Part shown: positions 1 to 18,976 of the stretch, piece by piece | Layout of the letters: the number at the start of each line of letters is the position of its first letter | Position numbering within the stretch: position 1 is the first letter of the stretch | Assembly: GCA_024305405.1 (NCBI GenBank) | Contig: JAKNDB010000075.1 | Span: 1,381,501 to 1,445,500, forward strand | DNA length: 64,000 bases | Direction of reading: 5' to 3' | Origin: Dirofilaria immitis | Taxonomy: Eukaryota > Nematoda > Chromadorea > Rhabditida > Onchocercidae | Notes under the pieces: generated by a model | Told to the model about the DNA's origin: nothing | Databases searched by the model: none | What the model saw: only the letters and a program-made list of their open reading frames with translations | Position numbers and translations under genes: made by a program

Positions 1-43
1 TCTTCAGGATATTTATAAATGACCAAAAACTAAGTGAACATAC

Positions 44-2260
44 CAACATATCGATCAGGACTGAGATATTCGGAAGTAGCTTGAGCTAATTGTGGCACCG
101 GAATTTCGAATTTGGATCTCTTACTGATTCTAATATATTCACTCCCTCTTCATTCAACACCCACTCCGCATCGCATGGCTCACTGAAACGAAGAAAACAA
201 AAGTGACAGCTCAAAACATTAACCGATTGATTACTAAGCGTTCTGAATAAAATAACAAATGACTTAACGTATGGTTTTCATAAAACCTAGCCTTAATGTA
301 TCAGTCTGCAGTGCCATCAATAATTAATGGACAAATTGCACTGAATAATCAAAAGTTAAATTACTTGTGCTTAGACGAAAAATGAAACATCCTATATATC
401 AGCTCTACTTTGGAAAAAAAAGAAAAATCCAATAAAAGTGTCCCAATTAGACAGCAAATGAGTTACTTATCACTAGGATCGACTAATTTTACTTGGCCCT
501 TGTGTACATATAGCGGTTGCTCAACCTGTCGATAAAGAGAATCCATGCCACTTCCAGCAAAGTTTTCATGTTCATTAATAAGTTTCTACAAAAACTTTGG
601 ATTGAAAATGATTATATTATAGGTTTTCCATTCATAACTGAACAACACACGACTTAACGAGCAGATTTGTATTAATCGTGAATGAAATAAATTAATAATA
701 ACAATTATTTCATTTAATCTTATCGATTAATTAGTGATAAAAATATTAATAAAACTTACAGTATGTCTCCCTCTCACAAATACAGCATTGGTTTCCTTAT
801 TAACATGTGATACAACTCCCGTTTTGCTTTTATCTTTGCCAACCATCACCACCACCAAATCACCTGGAAATATTGTCCATTCTTCGGCTGGAATGGCTAC
901 CTTTTCTTCATGCCTTAAAATAATATCAATTATGAATGAGAGGCAAAATTTTAAGAAAGAAAAAATATGAGAACTTTCATACTATTTCCAATCTTCAACT
1001 ATTAATTTGATTAATTTAGAAGAAAGTTGACATATGTTTTTTGACTGATCACATTATATGTTCGTAAAAGATTTATAATCTCATAATCTTTCATTTTTGG
1101 CAAAATAAAAATTTAATTATCGATCTAGTACAACATCTACTAATATTTTGGATTAATTTATTATATCTAAATTGATTCTATGCTTAATATTAACGATAAA
1201 TGAAAAACTGGCAAAGATTTTTGCAAAAATTGGTCTGAATTCCTAAAGTATTGCAACTAAAATTTATGCTTAAATGATGGCATATTGAAATTTGATAAAA
1301 ATCACGACAATTTACGAGATAACGACAATTATTAAATGATATTTTATTCAATCGAAAATAAAGAAAAGAAAATAAGCATAGATACTTTGATTTACAAGCA
1401 TATCGGAAGCATCTTGTGCATATATAAGCATATATTTTGAGCGGAAGATGTGAATTCACAATGTTAGCCATTTAACTATTTGCTTTATTCAAATTACAAC
1501 TTTTCATTCTCCATTTATTCTTTTGAAATATTTCGTTTTGTTTTTGAAAGGAAAAAGAAAAGAAAATTTACCTTAGTTGGAAAAACTTATGCCTTAATTT
1601 ATATTGGTGATATTTATGTGCTCGTTGTTCATTTTTTCAAATACATCTAATTCCCAAGGACGTCTATCGGACGGAACATAATCATCGGGATGCAATCTGA
1701 AGATATTTTCGTTAGTTTAGAAAATCTTTTCTAATTAATTTCAAAAAAATTTCTAAGACTCAAAAGACTATCACATTCATAAAGTATTCAAAAAGAAAGA
1801 AGTGATGCAACTTATTGTTAAGAATGTTTTAATAATGCCATTATTAAATCATATAAAACAAATAGAATGAGAAGGACAGGATAACAGCAAGTAGTATTCA
1901 ATAGATTAGTTATATCACATAGTTAAAATCACTTCACGTAGCTAAGTGTATTGAGATTGAAATTTTAGAAATTAAAATCGAATATTTGTTGTTGACATAT
2001 TGAAACATATTATATTATTATAATGATATCTGAAATAAGAATCTGAATATTTCAAATCTCATCTAAACAAATCTACATGTGAAAAAAAAGGAAGACTTAC
2101 GTCCAACGAATAATATCAGGTGCACCATATCGATTGGTATAAATTTTCTTAGGAACTATACGTTTCACTTTTTTACATATTCTTTTGGCATATGTTTCGC
2201 ATAATCTAATTCCATGTAAGTGCGACGTACACTATTTAATAACACGCGAGTTGGCCACAT
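44..2260 (-). CDS. mrpl-24: Mitochondrial large-subunit ribosomal protein L24 (uL24m), partial, with apparent frameshifts
   Basis: Five exons are visible on the minus strand: 2260-2101, 1696-1572, 913-760, 585-467 and 182-44; the last exon ends at a GTATG donor, so the C-terminus lies beyond the window. The start ATG opens a basic, arginine-containing leader (MWPTRVLLNSVRR) that fits mitochondrial import. The third exon carries the KOW-type RNA-binding segment (WTIFPGDLVVVMVGKDKSK) and the fourth reads EQPLYVHKGQVKLVDPSDK, both typical of mitochondrial L24. The protein would bind 23S-like rRNA in the mitoribosome. Odd: three exons change frame internally, at an A6 run (+ strand T6 at 2169-2174), another A6 run (1632-1637) and near 131-142. 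Each is cured by one extra base. No other stop interrupts the conserved frame, so this is either a recent pseudogene or assembly indels. An AG at 2275-2274 just upstream could be a trans- or cis-splice acceptor. Confidence 0.85.
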
Positions 2261-2273
2261 TTGATACAATTTT

Positions 2274-7032
<4,759 letters not shown>

Positions 7033-10032
7033 TAAAACCAAAAGTAACGATCGCGCTTAGGATATATGTACGCTATTATTTGGAGTTAAAAATGTGTACA
7101 TGTTTAATTAGTTCTTTAATTAAATCGAACAAAAAATTTTTTCCATTTGTCATTACATAAAAATAACTCCTCTCACTAATGAGCAATCTTTTGGCATCGT
7201 TCACCCAAGCATAAAGTTCTATTGTTACAAGTTTCTAATATATTTTATTTTGCTCGGTTATTTTTTTAATCATGTTTGGATACTTAAAAAAATGATTTTA
7301 ACAGTTAATACTTACGTGGCCTAAGTTTTTCTGCTTTAAGTTTTACTTTAACAAAGAAGTTTATTGTTTTAATAATATTTCCAGAAAAAGGACGCTTATT
7401 TCTTCCTCTTTTTCTGAACTAAATAAGTAGAAGAATATAGTGGTGTTCTCGTAAATTGTAAATGAAATTTTAGCATCGAAATTATTTTTCCAAATTGGTT
7501 GTTCACTAATTTTGTTTCTCAGTCCACATACAACAATCATCGAACAACTGAAATTCAGTTTTCATAGGAATCAATATCATAGTTTTTCTTTTTAATTGAA
7601 AAAAGTTTTCTCATTTGGTTTAGCTCAAAATTTTACTCTTCTACTCCATAAGATTCAAAGCAAGAATTAAGTCGATACATCCTATATTTCTGTTTGATTT
7701 CTTTCTGCATTTATTATCGATTAGTTTGGGAAGATCTTAAAGTGATTTGCTCATGAAAAAAATTTTTATTTTCGATAACAATATTTCATGAATATGTCAT
7801 GTAATAGAATGCTCAATCGATGCATCATCGGTCAACGAATAGAGGACAAATTGAAATACAATAATCATACGTGAGAAGTGTTTAGAAAAAATGTCTTGAC
7901 GTGTAGTCTTTGTCTCGAATACAGTATTTTTTTTTTTTTTTGTTCTTGGCAGACCGTATGTGCAAGTTGATTGAAAGAATTAATTAACGGGTTTACTATT
8001 CTTTCATATATCCGACATAAGAATGCGATCTTAGCCCATTTATTTTCTGGCTTGCACGAATAACCAATGACATATTTTGTATCATGCGCCTTTTATAAGA
8101 ACATTATTTGTATTATGGTTATAGAATAGTTAAAAAAAACATGATATATAATTATACTTTGCTGATTTCCGAAAAACATCGTATTGCTAAATTATTAAGT
8201 ATCATTTAATTCAAAATTTTTATACCAAAGAATTGCTAATAAATAATTTATCGTATTTGGAAGTATAGTATTTAAAATGTTCTATTCAAATTTTAATACA
8301 TTTGATGATTCATAATTTAATACTCTAAATTAGTTTATATATATATATTTTGTAAAGGGAAGTAAACTTTGTTAATAAGCTTTATCACAAACTTTATTGC
8401 AAATTTTGGGTATTTCTAAATGCTTCAATTAATAATATTGGTAATTCTATATAAATGGATGAAGCAATCGATGTAAAATGCTAATTTCTCTAAACATAGG
8501 AATATATGTATATACATATATATATATATAGCTAATGTATACGATTAAAATCATGATTGATCATTCAGCTATTGTTTAAGCTTCGTTTACTTCCTAACAA
8601 ATATATAGATATTAAATTTAAAGAAGCATACAATATTTTCTAAGTGAAATTATCAATTCGAAGATTACGATAACAAAAATATGGAATGAGATAGTACTCT
8701 TCAAAAAATGTGAAAATTTTATAGAATTTGATGGTTTTCGATTTCAAAGATTCATTTTCTTTTTCTTTTTTTTTAATGTTAGAATTCTTATATCGGTGTT
8801 TTATTATTACTACCAATACAAAGAAAAGAAACAGCATTCTGAAATGCGAATACAAATAAAGGATAAACAATCTCATTAAAATTCAGGATGAGCTTAAACA
8901 CTTCAAATTATCTTCAAAAACATCAACCGATGGCAGTGGTCAATAATAGACTTATAGTTGGCATCATTCTTTTAAGATATCGTAAGCCAAGATTGGCGAA
9001 TCATTATCACCTATAAGCACTTTTATATCCTGGCAAATTATTTAGAATCCCATACAAGAAAGAACAAAGAATGAATATAAAAATTAGTCGTAATAATTCT
9101 AAAATACTAAAATTTCTACACAGCGAATAAATAAGGCTGATATGTATCGACAATGATATGTAAGTGAAATATTTCGAAATTTTGGAATGTCCTGAAACCT
9201 TGAAAGAAATTATGATAACTACCAGCAACAAATGAATCCGTGATAAATAAATGACAGTTTCATTTATCGAATAACCTTTTTCTTTTTAGTTTTTTTACTT
9301 CAGAAAAAAAAAACTAAAAACAAAACTGATTAAGCATTCTATAACAATTGCTTAGAAAAAAAACATTTTCTCGATAACTGATAATCAAAAGTAGAAATTA
9401 AAAATTAATATCCTACAAAATACAACAATTTCGATCCCTCAAAAATATCGATGAGAAATACTAATATTGATTAGAAAAGGAGTTAAAAAGTGATCTAAAG
9501 AACACTTTGAAAATGGAGGAAATCACTACTTCAAGATATGTAGTACATACTGCATACAATTACTAAAATTTCCTGTGCGAAAATAAAAAAATTATATGTA
9601 TATAAATAGATCATTAATTGATAGTGTTGGATTTTTCCCAATAGCTTTAAACATAGCATTTTTCTAATTTTGCGAAAATTATTCATGAAAAAATTTTCAG
9701 TTATATTACTTATCAAAAATATAGAGTAAAAAGCATTCTTCTTCCAAATCATAATATTGAATCAAATTTTGATATCTCACTTCCTTAAAACCTAGCACAT
9801 TGTTAACTTATTCCATAATAATTTTAATGATTACAATTTTCATTTAAAATGATCATCAACACAAACGAACAGTAAAAACAAGCTAACATTTATAATGCCC
9901 AGACAAATAATAAAATTCGGTCGTAATTTAAAAGTGAAGTGCAATATATGACAAAAATAATGATAAAATCAACAAGATTGATAAAAGTAAGTTAAATTAA
10001 GAGATTTGAAGCTATTATTGTTATTACCATAA
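7033..10032. other. Intergenic spacer between convergent let-70 and ZIP11 genes
   Basis: About 3 kb of AT-rich DNA between two tail-to-tail genes; it must include both 3' UTRs. Short TA runs occur near 8338-8350 and 8505-8530 and a T run near 7926-7941. The small open frames here have no recognisable composition or splice-site framing, so I see no further gene. Confidence 0.5.
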
Positions 10033-13000
10033 TTAGCCCAAACCAACATCCAGTGCCATCATAATTAAGAAACCAGCAACTGAACTCAATGAAGCTAATC
10101 GACCATTACCATTTCGTTGTGCTTCTGGAATAATATCATCTAGAACAACATAAATCATTGCACCTGCAGCGAAACTTAACGCATACGGCAAAATTGGTTC
10201 CATTAAGATTACAGCGGCTGAACCAGCCAATGCTCCCATAGGCTCTACCATACCTGAAAAAATGGAAGACTTTGGAAACTTCTGGCTCAAGAATATTAAT
10301 ATATGATGGAGTAGATTATTTTTTATAAAATTATAATTAATAGTCATCTAATATTAAAGAGAGTCTTATTTCTCTCAGGAAAACTCTATAAAAATTTTGG
10401 AAGAAATTGAAATTTCACAAAAATTAAAAATAAATTTTTGGTTTTATCAGGAAAACGCCAAGGGTTGAATAGAAAAATTCTATTAAATTTAAAAAAAAAA
10501 AACCACTATCTAGACTTATACAATTTATTGTCCAAATATTCCCTAAAATATAATTACTAAGCCAAATATATATGCAACATAAAACATCATCTTTGCTGCA
10601 GTAGCTTTTATAATATTAATCGTCCAATTATAATAATAGATCCATCTGTTGTTACATTACTAGGAACATCAATTTATTTGATCGGAAACTTTTCAAGCCT
10701 TATTTTTTTTAAAAAAGTCGCCATAACTAACCGGATAGTTGCCCATAAAAGAAAGCTCTCATTTTAGAATAACCAAAAGCGGCAAGTGGAAGTGAAACGG
10801 CCAATCCTTCCGGGAAATTTTGCAGACCAATACCAAGTGCCAATGCAAAAGCCGATTCGAATGTTGCCTTAGATGTTTTTCCAATAGAGCCTATAAATAA
10901 CATCACAATAATTCTCAAATACGATTACTTTTGAATGAAGAAAACCGATGTTTCGGTTATTTTTTGAGTCCCACAATACTAGCAATCGAATGCAAATTTT
11001 TTTCTCTTAATTTGGCTGGAAAATTGAGAGATTTCACTTACTCGATGTAACTAAATTTCAATTCATATGAAAATGAAAGATTTTATGAAAGTATAAGCAT
11101 CTCATGATGCGAAATCAAATAAAATACACTATCCACATACTTAGTCCTTTTCTAGAATTTCCTCCCTCTCAAAAAAAAAAGGAAAGTAATCCGTATTAAA
11201 ACAAAAACATACCAAATGCAACACCAACAGCTAAACCTTCCGGAATATTATGTACTGTGACGGCAATAATTAACAAAAGAATGCGTCGCCATGAGATAGA
11301 CGCAATAAGAGTATTTTCCTTATCAACTGCTCGATTATCGTTTTCTGTTACTGCTACTGCTGTTGTTGTCGCATCTGAAGTACTTCCATCAGCATTGTTG
11401 GTAGTAGCTGAAGCATCATTTGCTTCCGTTTTATGGATTCTAAAACGAAATTATAACATTATTTTGTTTTAATTTACAAGCCATTGCACTGAATAAGCCG
11501 ATCAACATGCAAAGCTTTCGCATGTGAAAGTGCTACAAAAATATTAGATGTATTTGTTGAAGCAACAGAACATTTAAGCTTTCAAGGTTATAACTAAGAC
11601 GTCCTAGTAAACTAACGGCACTATTCAATGCTAATGCCCATGCATCCAAGCTATGAAATATGATTTAACGCCAATGATTATATCAATTCGAGATTTTTCA
11701 TATATCGTGTCTGACAAAAAAACAGTAATAGATTTTTCAGATCAAATTCATATTATTTATATAGCCGATTTTTTGTAATATCAGAATCGATTATAAAAAA
11801 TGTTTTTTAGTTCACTGTGTGTTTCAACATCAATTAAAGGTTGCATTTTATCCACTACTGTAACGCTAAGTAAATAAATTTTTCCTCCTGTGAACTTCTT
11901 TAGATCTTGAATCTTAAAAAGAAAAAATTAAATTCGAATTCTTTGCTTTCAATCACAAACTAAAACGAAGCACGGTAATTAAAGCATTTAAAAAAAAAAA
12001 CAGAGAAATTGAAATTCATGCAATAGCATTCAAATTCAAAGAAAAAGAAGCGAAAGAATTGAAGCTCGGTGTGATCACTTCAACCCTCTTTTAAGGTTAG
12101 GAAAGGCCTCATCAAAGCAAAACACGAGGGAAAATTCTATGAAATTTCAAGCGAAGTCAACTCCACGGTAGAGCCACGGTCACACCTATTCTTGGCAATT
12201 CGCCGATGAATTATTTGGCCGGTTGTTTTTGCAGGATCAGATCCATACCGTGCAATATTATCGTTTGGTTCCTTAAGTTTCACCATTGATATGCTTTCTT
12301 CAACCATTGCATCCAACGATTTAACTGTTTTAGGATCAACTGTTGTGACATCTTCCTTTAATAGATCCACCACTGACAAATCCGCAAATACACAACTAAA
12401 ACAGAACCAAGCAATAACAATTATTTTTCTGTGAAATTAAAAGTTTTTATATTTAGAAAAAAATGATTTGTTAAAAACATTACATCGTATACTTCCTTAG
12501 CTATTCAATTCATGCAAATATGAAGATCCAAAATTCTTGAATTTTAGGAATTATGAAATTTTAAAAATTTAGAAATTTCATGCATGTATAATACGATTAA
12601 AAAAAGCAACAATTGCAAAGTATTATTGTGCTCCCTAAAAATTCCAATCAATAAAACATAATAAAATTCAATTTTTCTTGATAAAAATTACACCATTCTC
12701 TCCTAATATTTTAAAAGTTATAAATAACTTTATAGAAAAAAAAACAAATCTTTTCCTTACTTTGGCATTATCCGATCGGCAGCATAGACAAACGCGGAAC
12801 CAGCAGCAAAACCAACACCAACTGGAAGAAATGCAAAAGCGCCCATTTCTACTCCCGCTAATTCGATTGCTGGTGCTAGCAGACTCCAAAATGATGCTGC
12901 TGTCATAATTCCAGCAGCAAAACCCAAACTTATATCTAAAAAACGATAAGAATTTTCAATCTGAATAATCCAAATTTGATGTCTAGCCATTTTGATTTAT

Positions 13001-13570
13001 ATATTTTTACTTTTATCAGTGATAAGTTTTATTATTTTTTCTTTTTATTAGCTCATATTTTTATTCATTTAGTTTCAGCAGTTTTTTTTTTTGATTAAAC
13101 GGATAGCTGACAAATCTGTAATTTATTCGATTATTAACATTCTTTTAATAATTCAATCTGTGTTGGTCATCATATGGTCTTATTTACTCAATTCGAAATT
13201 AATACTTAATGGTAGCTATTTTAGTCACAATCGTTTCTTTGATTTCAATTTTATGTCTTTAACTATTCATTTCATATCGATCAACTAATCTTAAATATAT
13301 TCATTCACATTGCTACCTAAACATTTCAATCATTTAAATGAAGTAATTTTGCTTAAAAAAAAAGATGGGAGAAAATGTTGCTTAAAAATTGATAACTAAT
13401 TTTTACAAAATTTTAATTTAGAAATTTACAAATATTATTTTATAATTACCAAGTAGCTTTTTACTTGACGGTGGTATGAAGAAAACAACGGCAGCACCAA
13501 GAGCGGTAACACCCCATGTAAACAACGAAGCAGCAAATGCTTGCGGTACGGTACTCCAATCTCGAATCAT
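10033..13570 (-). CDS. SLC39A11: ZIP-family zinc transporter, ZIP11/SLC39A11 type
   Basis: Six exons on the minus strand (13570-13450, 12935-12761, 12395-12186, 11439-11213, 10890-10732, 10253-10033) join in phase to 1113 nt, 370 residues. ZIP11 proteins are multi-pass membrane carriers that bring zinc into the cytoplasm, often at Golgi or nuclear membranes. Diagnostic are the opening segment [14 protein letters not shown], then [18 protein letters not shown], the metal-binding helix motif HNIPEG at about residues 232-237, the paired QNFPEG at 268-273, and the closing run [18 protein letters not shown] followed by LDVGLG at the very end. Residues of roughly 125-215 form a hydrophilic, Ser/Thr/Asp-rich cytoplasmic loop that is somewhat longer than in human ZIP11 and explains the greater length. 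The start is the first ATG, directly before the conserved N-terminus. Splice junctions all fit GT-AG. Confidence 0.95.
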
Positions 13571-14721
13571 CCTTTCAAAAAGTCAAAACTAATGATTAAC
13601 TATCCTATTCTTGAATCACGCGCGAAAATTTGTACCTGAATATAATTCGATTAAATATGCCAAAATATAATAATTTTTATATCAAAACTACGATATGCAA
13701 TTTAGACAACTTTAATTGATACAGTCACATGTTATAATATGTTTGTCATGAAATTTCAACAAAAACAGTACGTCAAATTGAATTGCAAATATATGCAAAT
13801 CATTGAGGACATATATTTCACATTCAAATATTTTCAATAATAATTTATTATTGCAAGAAAACTAAGCATCAAATTATACAAAATAATATGATGTAAAATT
13901 AAGGAACGAATGGAAGAAAATGAAAAAAATGAACAAAAACATTTTAGAAATAATATGGAAGGAATAACGAAATCGGTTTTTTCAAACAAAAAAAAGTATC
14001 AGAAAAAAATTTGAGTCCTTTTATTGTATAAGGAAAAGAAAAAGATGAACGAAATGCGTTACACTAACACATCTATCACTAAATCATTATTTTAAAACCG
14101 GATCTCTCCATTAATCGCTTCACCCCCGCGATATCTCAGAGGAAGAGTAGTCGGAATAAACGAGCGAGAATGATACGATCGGATGAAATAGATGGAACGT
14201 TATGCAATACTTTTCTGTCTCACCATTTTTGATTAAATTAATGCAACAATTAAATGTGATATTGATTGAATTAAAATTTTTATTTTAACTTAAGTGAAGA
14301 AATTATAAAGTAAAAATAATTAAATAAAATAATAAAAATAAATAAATAATAATTAGAGAAAAACAAACAAAGAAGTATATTTTTTAAAAACTGATTTACA
14401 GAATTTTTAGAATATTCTCTAATTGAATTTTAATAAAATATATAATAATAACATTTATCTAAAAAAAAAAGTTCCAACAATTAGTTGTTCTCTGTACTAT
14501 TTCTCATTTATCATTTTTTTTTTTTGATAATTGATAATATTTAACCTAAACAAATATTTTAACTGTAATACGTAATATTTATACGTTTCACGGTAATAAT
14601 CCACACGCATATTTTTAAATTTATTTTTTTCAAAGAAAATTATAGTAAAAAAAAAAAGAAAAAAGTTGAGTGGAATAAATAAGCGATAAGAAAAGGAAAA
14701 TGCTGATGAAGTCACAGCATA

Positions 14722-14830
14722 AGAGGTCATCAGAATGCATAACTGATGACCTTCACTTCTTCGTCGTCATTACATATTCCAAAATGACCTTCGCGCTTCC
14801 TCAACATATACTCAAGTGATAAACACAAAT
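14722..14830. repeat. Degenerate GACCTT/ATATGCCAA repeat, short copy
   Basis: Two to three imperfect units on the plus strand share a TGACCTTC core and an ACATAT..CCAAA segment, and the block ends with CAAGTGATAAACAC. The same features and the same ending recur in the larger block at 15855-16095. Confidence 0.55.
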
Positions 14831-15333
14831 GATATGCAACAAAATTATTTGTACATTTTCAAAACTTTCAATTTACCTAATTTTGTAATCGATAGGAAAG
14901 AAAAGAAAAAAATGAAATTAATTAATTAATTCCAATATTATATTAATTTCGAATTTGTAAAATTTTAATTTTTTCTAAATTAAAATTAAAGAAAATATAT
15001 GCAATTTTATTTAAACTAAAATTTATATCTTAATAATAATTTTTAATTAAATAATTCTATTACATTATCAATATCCATATATATATTTTTTCATGTTTCA
15101 CGCAATCTATACATAATATATTTTTTTAATTCTCAAGAATTTTTTTCTCAAGAAATTATGAAAAAACATAAATATTGATAAAATAATATGATCGGAAATT
15201 TCTGTACATTTTTTTAATTCTCGGAAATTTTTTTGCTCGAGAAGTTATGAAAGAAATAATAGTATAATCGGGAATTCAATAATAAAAGAAATCAAATAAT
15301 AAATATCTTCAGATCGAGAATTAATTTATAAAA

Positions 15334-15501
<168 letters not shown>

Positions 15502-15854
15502 CATTATTATCATGGAGGCATGAGGGAATTGAACCCGAAACCTCGCCGATATGAACGAAGCATTCTGTCAAAATAAAATTGACACTTTCGAAAATTTAAA
15601 AAATAAAATAAAATAAAATAAAAAGAAGAAATTATATTATCGCCTGGAAATGCCGATATTTTGATCACTTCTCCTATTTTTTCAAAAAAAAAAAATATTT
15701 TTAGAAGAAGCAGTAAGAATGATTCACATCAAAATATATCCAAGAGGTTAACAAAAGAGATCAAAAAAAGAGGTCATCAAAAAGCTACATTGACCTTCCC
15801 TCTAATAAATAAATATATCAAACTAATCTTTAGTTTTTCATATATTTCTATTTA

Positions 15855-16095
15855 CATATATCTATATATGCTATACTGACCTTCATTTTCATATATATGC
15901 CAAGCTGATCTTCATTTTTATACATGTTGCCCAAATGACCTTTACTCCCAACATATATGCCAAATTGATCTTCACATCCCATCACATTATATGCTGCTAA
16001 ATCGACCTTAGACCTATCTTCATAAATGATGTATTCTCTAATATCATTTGACCTTTGCACTTCATCATCATATATACCAAAGTGATAAACAATTT
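15855..16095. repeat. Degenerate ~30-40 bp tandem repeat, about 7 units
   Basis: Successive units read roughly CATATATGCC AA.. TGATCTTCA with drift, separated by 30 to 45 bases, and the last unit ends in CAAAGTGATAAACAAT. The block resembles 14722-14830, which ends almost identically, so both probably descend from one local repeat. Confidence 0.6.
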
Positions 16096-16944
16096 TCAAA
16101 GTAAAAAATCAGTTATTGATTAAATTCAAAATTTTCTCCCAAATCAAGAAATTAAAAGAAAAAAAAGTGAAAGAAAAAATCAAACAATCTAAAGCATTCA
16201 ATAGAATATGTGAATAAATTAATTTATAAAAATTTAAAAATTTATTTAATTTGAAATTAATTTTAAAAAATACGAATTAATTAATATTAAGTATTTTATT
16301 ACTAAATAAAACTATATATATATATATATATATATATAAACAATGAATAAAATAATTATTATAAACAATATTATCAATAACAATTGTCATTGATAAAATT
16401 TTCACATTATTATTATCAATTTATAATAATTTCATAAATAATAAATAAATAAGAAATTATTTCATTTCATACTATAAGAAGATTATGTAAAATGACAGTT
16501 TCGTAATAATAATCTATGACGATGAAATAATCTATTACTGATATGTTTATACCCTCCTTATCATCAAATGATTCGATATATCATCTTTTAGTCATATCCG
16601 TTATGATTAATTTCTAAATTTATCAAACAGTGTGATAAATAGTTTATATGATAAAATGTAAAATCTGTTAGTGATAAAAGATATCATTTATTTTGTTAAA
16701 AAATATTAGCATTATGTATAATTTTTAACTAATCTCAATACGAAAAAAAATATGTAAAGAGAATAACTCTTACATATATATATATATATGATAACTTTAT
16801 CATGCATATATGAATGATAACGAATGAAGAGAATATTAAGTTAAGGATTAGTATAATTTTCTGTACTCTCCATGATGTCATATATGAATAAAACGACGCA
16901 ACATCATACCCGAATTATCTCGATAATGACGATTCTAATTACAA

Positions 16945-17143
16945 CTAATTATCGCGACTATTATTATTCTTATTATTACTGGTTATTATTATTACTATTA
17001 TTATTATTGTTATTATTATCATTATCATTATTATTATTGTCATTATTATTATTATTATCATTATTGTTATTGTTTTATTGTTATTATTATTTATTATTTA
17101 TTGTTTATTATTTATTATTATTATTATTTATTATTATTATTAC

Positions 17144-17189
<46 letters not shown>

Positions 17190-17225
17190 GTTATTATTAT
17201 TATTATTATTATTGTTATTAATTAT
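16945..17225. repeat. Impure ATT microsatellite array
   Basis: ATT units interrupted by ATC, GTT and TTTA make up most of this block, with a purer run from about 17126 to 17222. Open frames across it are leucine- or isoleucine-rich artefacts. Confidence 0.9.
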
Positions 17226-17749
17226 AGAAATTTATCTAAGCAATATATATGTATCATTCATAATATATGATCGTAATGATTGATTTAAAGTATAATATAT
17301 ATGATTAAATATATATTAATAACAAGTGTTATAAATATGAAAGTTAAAAGTCACACTTATTATTTTGATAAGTTTTATTTAATCATATATATATATATAT
17401 ATAATAGTACAATGATAGTTAACGATAATAATGATAGGTTGAAGTATATAAAATGAAATTCATCTTGGAGGAAAGGAGAATTGGTGACAATATTAGAAGA
17501 ATATGATTGAAGAAATTGTCATAGTGATGAAGATAAGTTGCAGAAATTGTTATATCCTATATGATATGATATGAATGATATCAAATGATATGAATGATAT
17601 GATATATAAATGAATATATCGGTTAATATAATATGTAACATAGAAAGAAATGATCATTGATAAATAGAAATTCATTTTCCGAACTGTTCCATTTTTCATT
17701 TTATCGTCAATTTGTTTGAAATTGTTCGTTAATAATTTCTCAATTAGTA

Positions 17750-17781
<32 letters not shown>

Positions 17782-17935
17782 CATGCATACATACATACAT
17801 ATATACATATATATATACATATATATGTATATATATATGTATATATATATATATACATTATGTATCATCATTATCATCATCATCATCATCATCATTATCA
17901 TCATCATTATCATTATCATTTATCATTGTTTGATG
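17750..17935. repeat. Compound microsatellite: CATA, TA, then ATC
   Basis: A run of CATA units passes into TA-rich DNA with TATATG/TACATA variants and, after ATTATGTATC, into an ATC/ATT array ending near 17930. The parts abut and look like successive expansions of related short motifs. Confidence 0.9.
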
Positions 17936-18196
17936 TAAAATATGACATGAATTTTCTTTTTTTTCGCTTTCTTTCTCTCCTTTTTCTTCTTTCTCTTTCT
18001 TCTTTCTCTTTCTCTTTTAATATTTTTCAATTTTTTTTGAATCATTTTCGATAAATGATAGTAGCAATAATCGATTTTTATTTAAAACTTGAAATAATCA
18101 TTTTCATTTGTTTCATTTTATTTTTTCATTAAAATTACTTGCCATTTATATTTGTTATCTATCATTCGTTATATTTTTATACCTTTCAAAGTTTTT

Positions 18197-18350
18197 CATT
18201 ATCATTCTCATTCTCATTCTTGTTCTATTTCTTGGAAAATTTTTTCTTATCATTGTTTCATTATCATTCTCATTCTCATTCCCATTCTTGTTCTATTTCT
18301 TGGAAAATTTTTTCTTATCATTGTTTCATTATCATTCTCATTCTCATTTC
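18197..18350. repeat. Tandem repeat of 62-68 bp, two and a half copies
   Basis: Units begin with CATTATCATTCTCATTCTCA and continue through TTCTATTTCTTGG and AAATTTTTTCTTATC. The first copy is 62 bases, the second carries one additional CCATTC hexamer (68 bases), and the third is partial. The near identity of the copies suggests a recent duplication. Confidence 0.9.
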
Positions 18351-18714
18351 TTACAATAATTTTTTCTTGCCATTTAATTTGTTTCTTATTATTTCCTAAA
18401 ATTCATTACCATTTCATTTCTTTGCTTTCTTTCAATATTTTTTATTTTTCGTTTAATATAATAATTGAGAAAAGGAAAAAAAAATAAAAAAGAAATTACA
18501 TTAAAAATGTTGCCTTTCTTATTTTTAAAACAAAAAATTGTTTTTTTGTTTTATTTTAATTTTTACTTTTTCGTATTAAATTTTTTTATTTTATTATTTG
18601 AATAAAATAAAATTTATTTAAAAACATCAAAAGTTGAAATGATAATGAATTTTAGGAAATAATAAGAAACGAAATTAAATAAATTTTCAAAATTTTAGTT
18701 ATAATAATATGATA

Positions 18715-18894
18715 ATAGTAAAAGCTTTTATTATTATTTTTTATTATTACTACTATTATTACTTATCATTATTATTACTTCATTATTATTGTTATTATTA
18801 CTTCATTATTATCATTATTTATTATTACTACTTACTATTATTATTATTACTTACCATTATCATTATTATTATTATTAACTTATCATTATTATCA

Positions 18895-18976
<82 letters not shown>

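Noticed and set aside
2165..2187. A 21-base intron in mrpl-24 exon 1 removing the TGA
   Set aside because: It is far too short for a nematode intron and would shift translation off the conserved L24 sequence.
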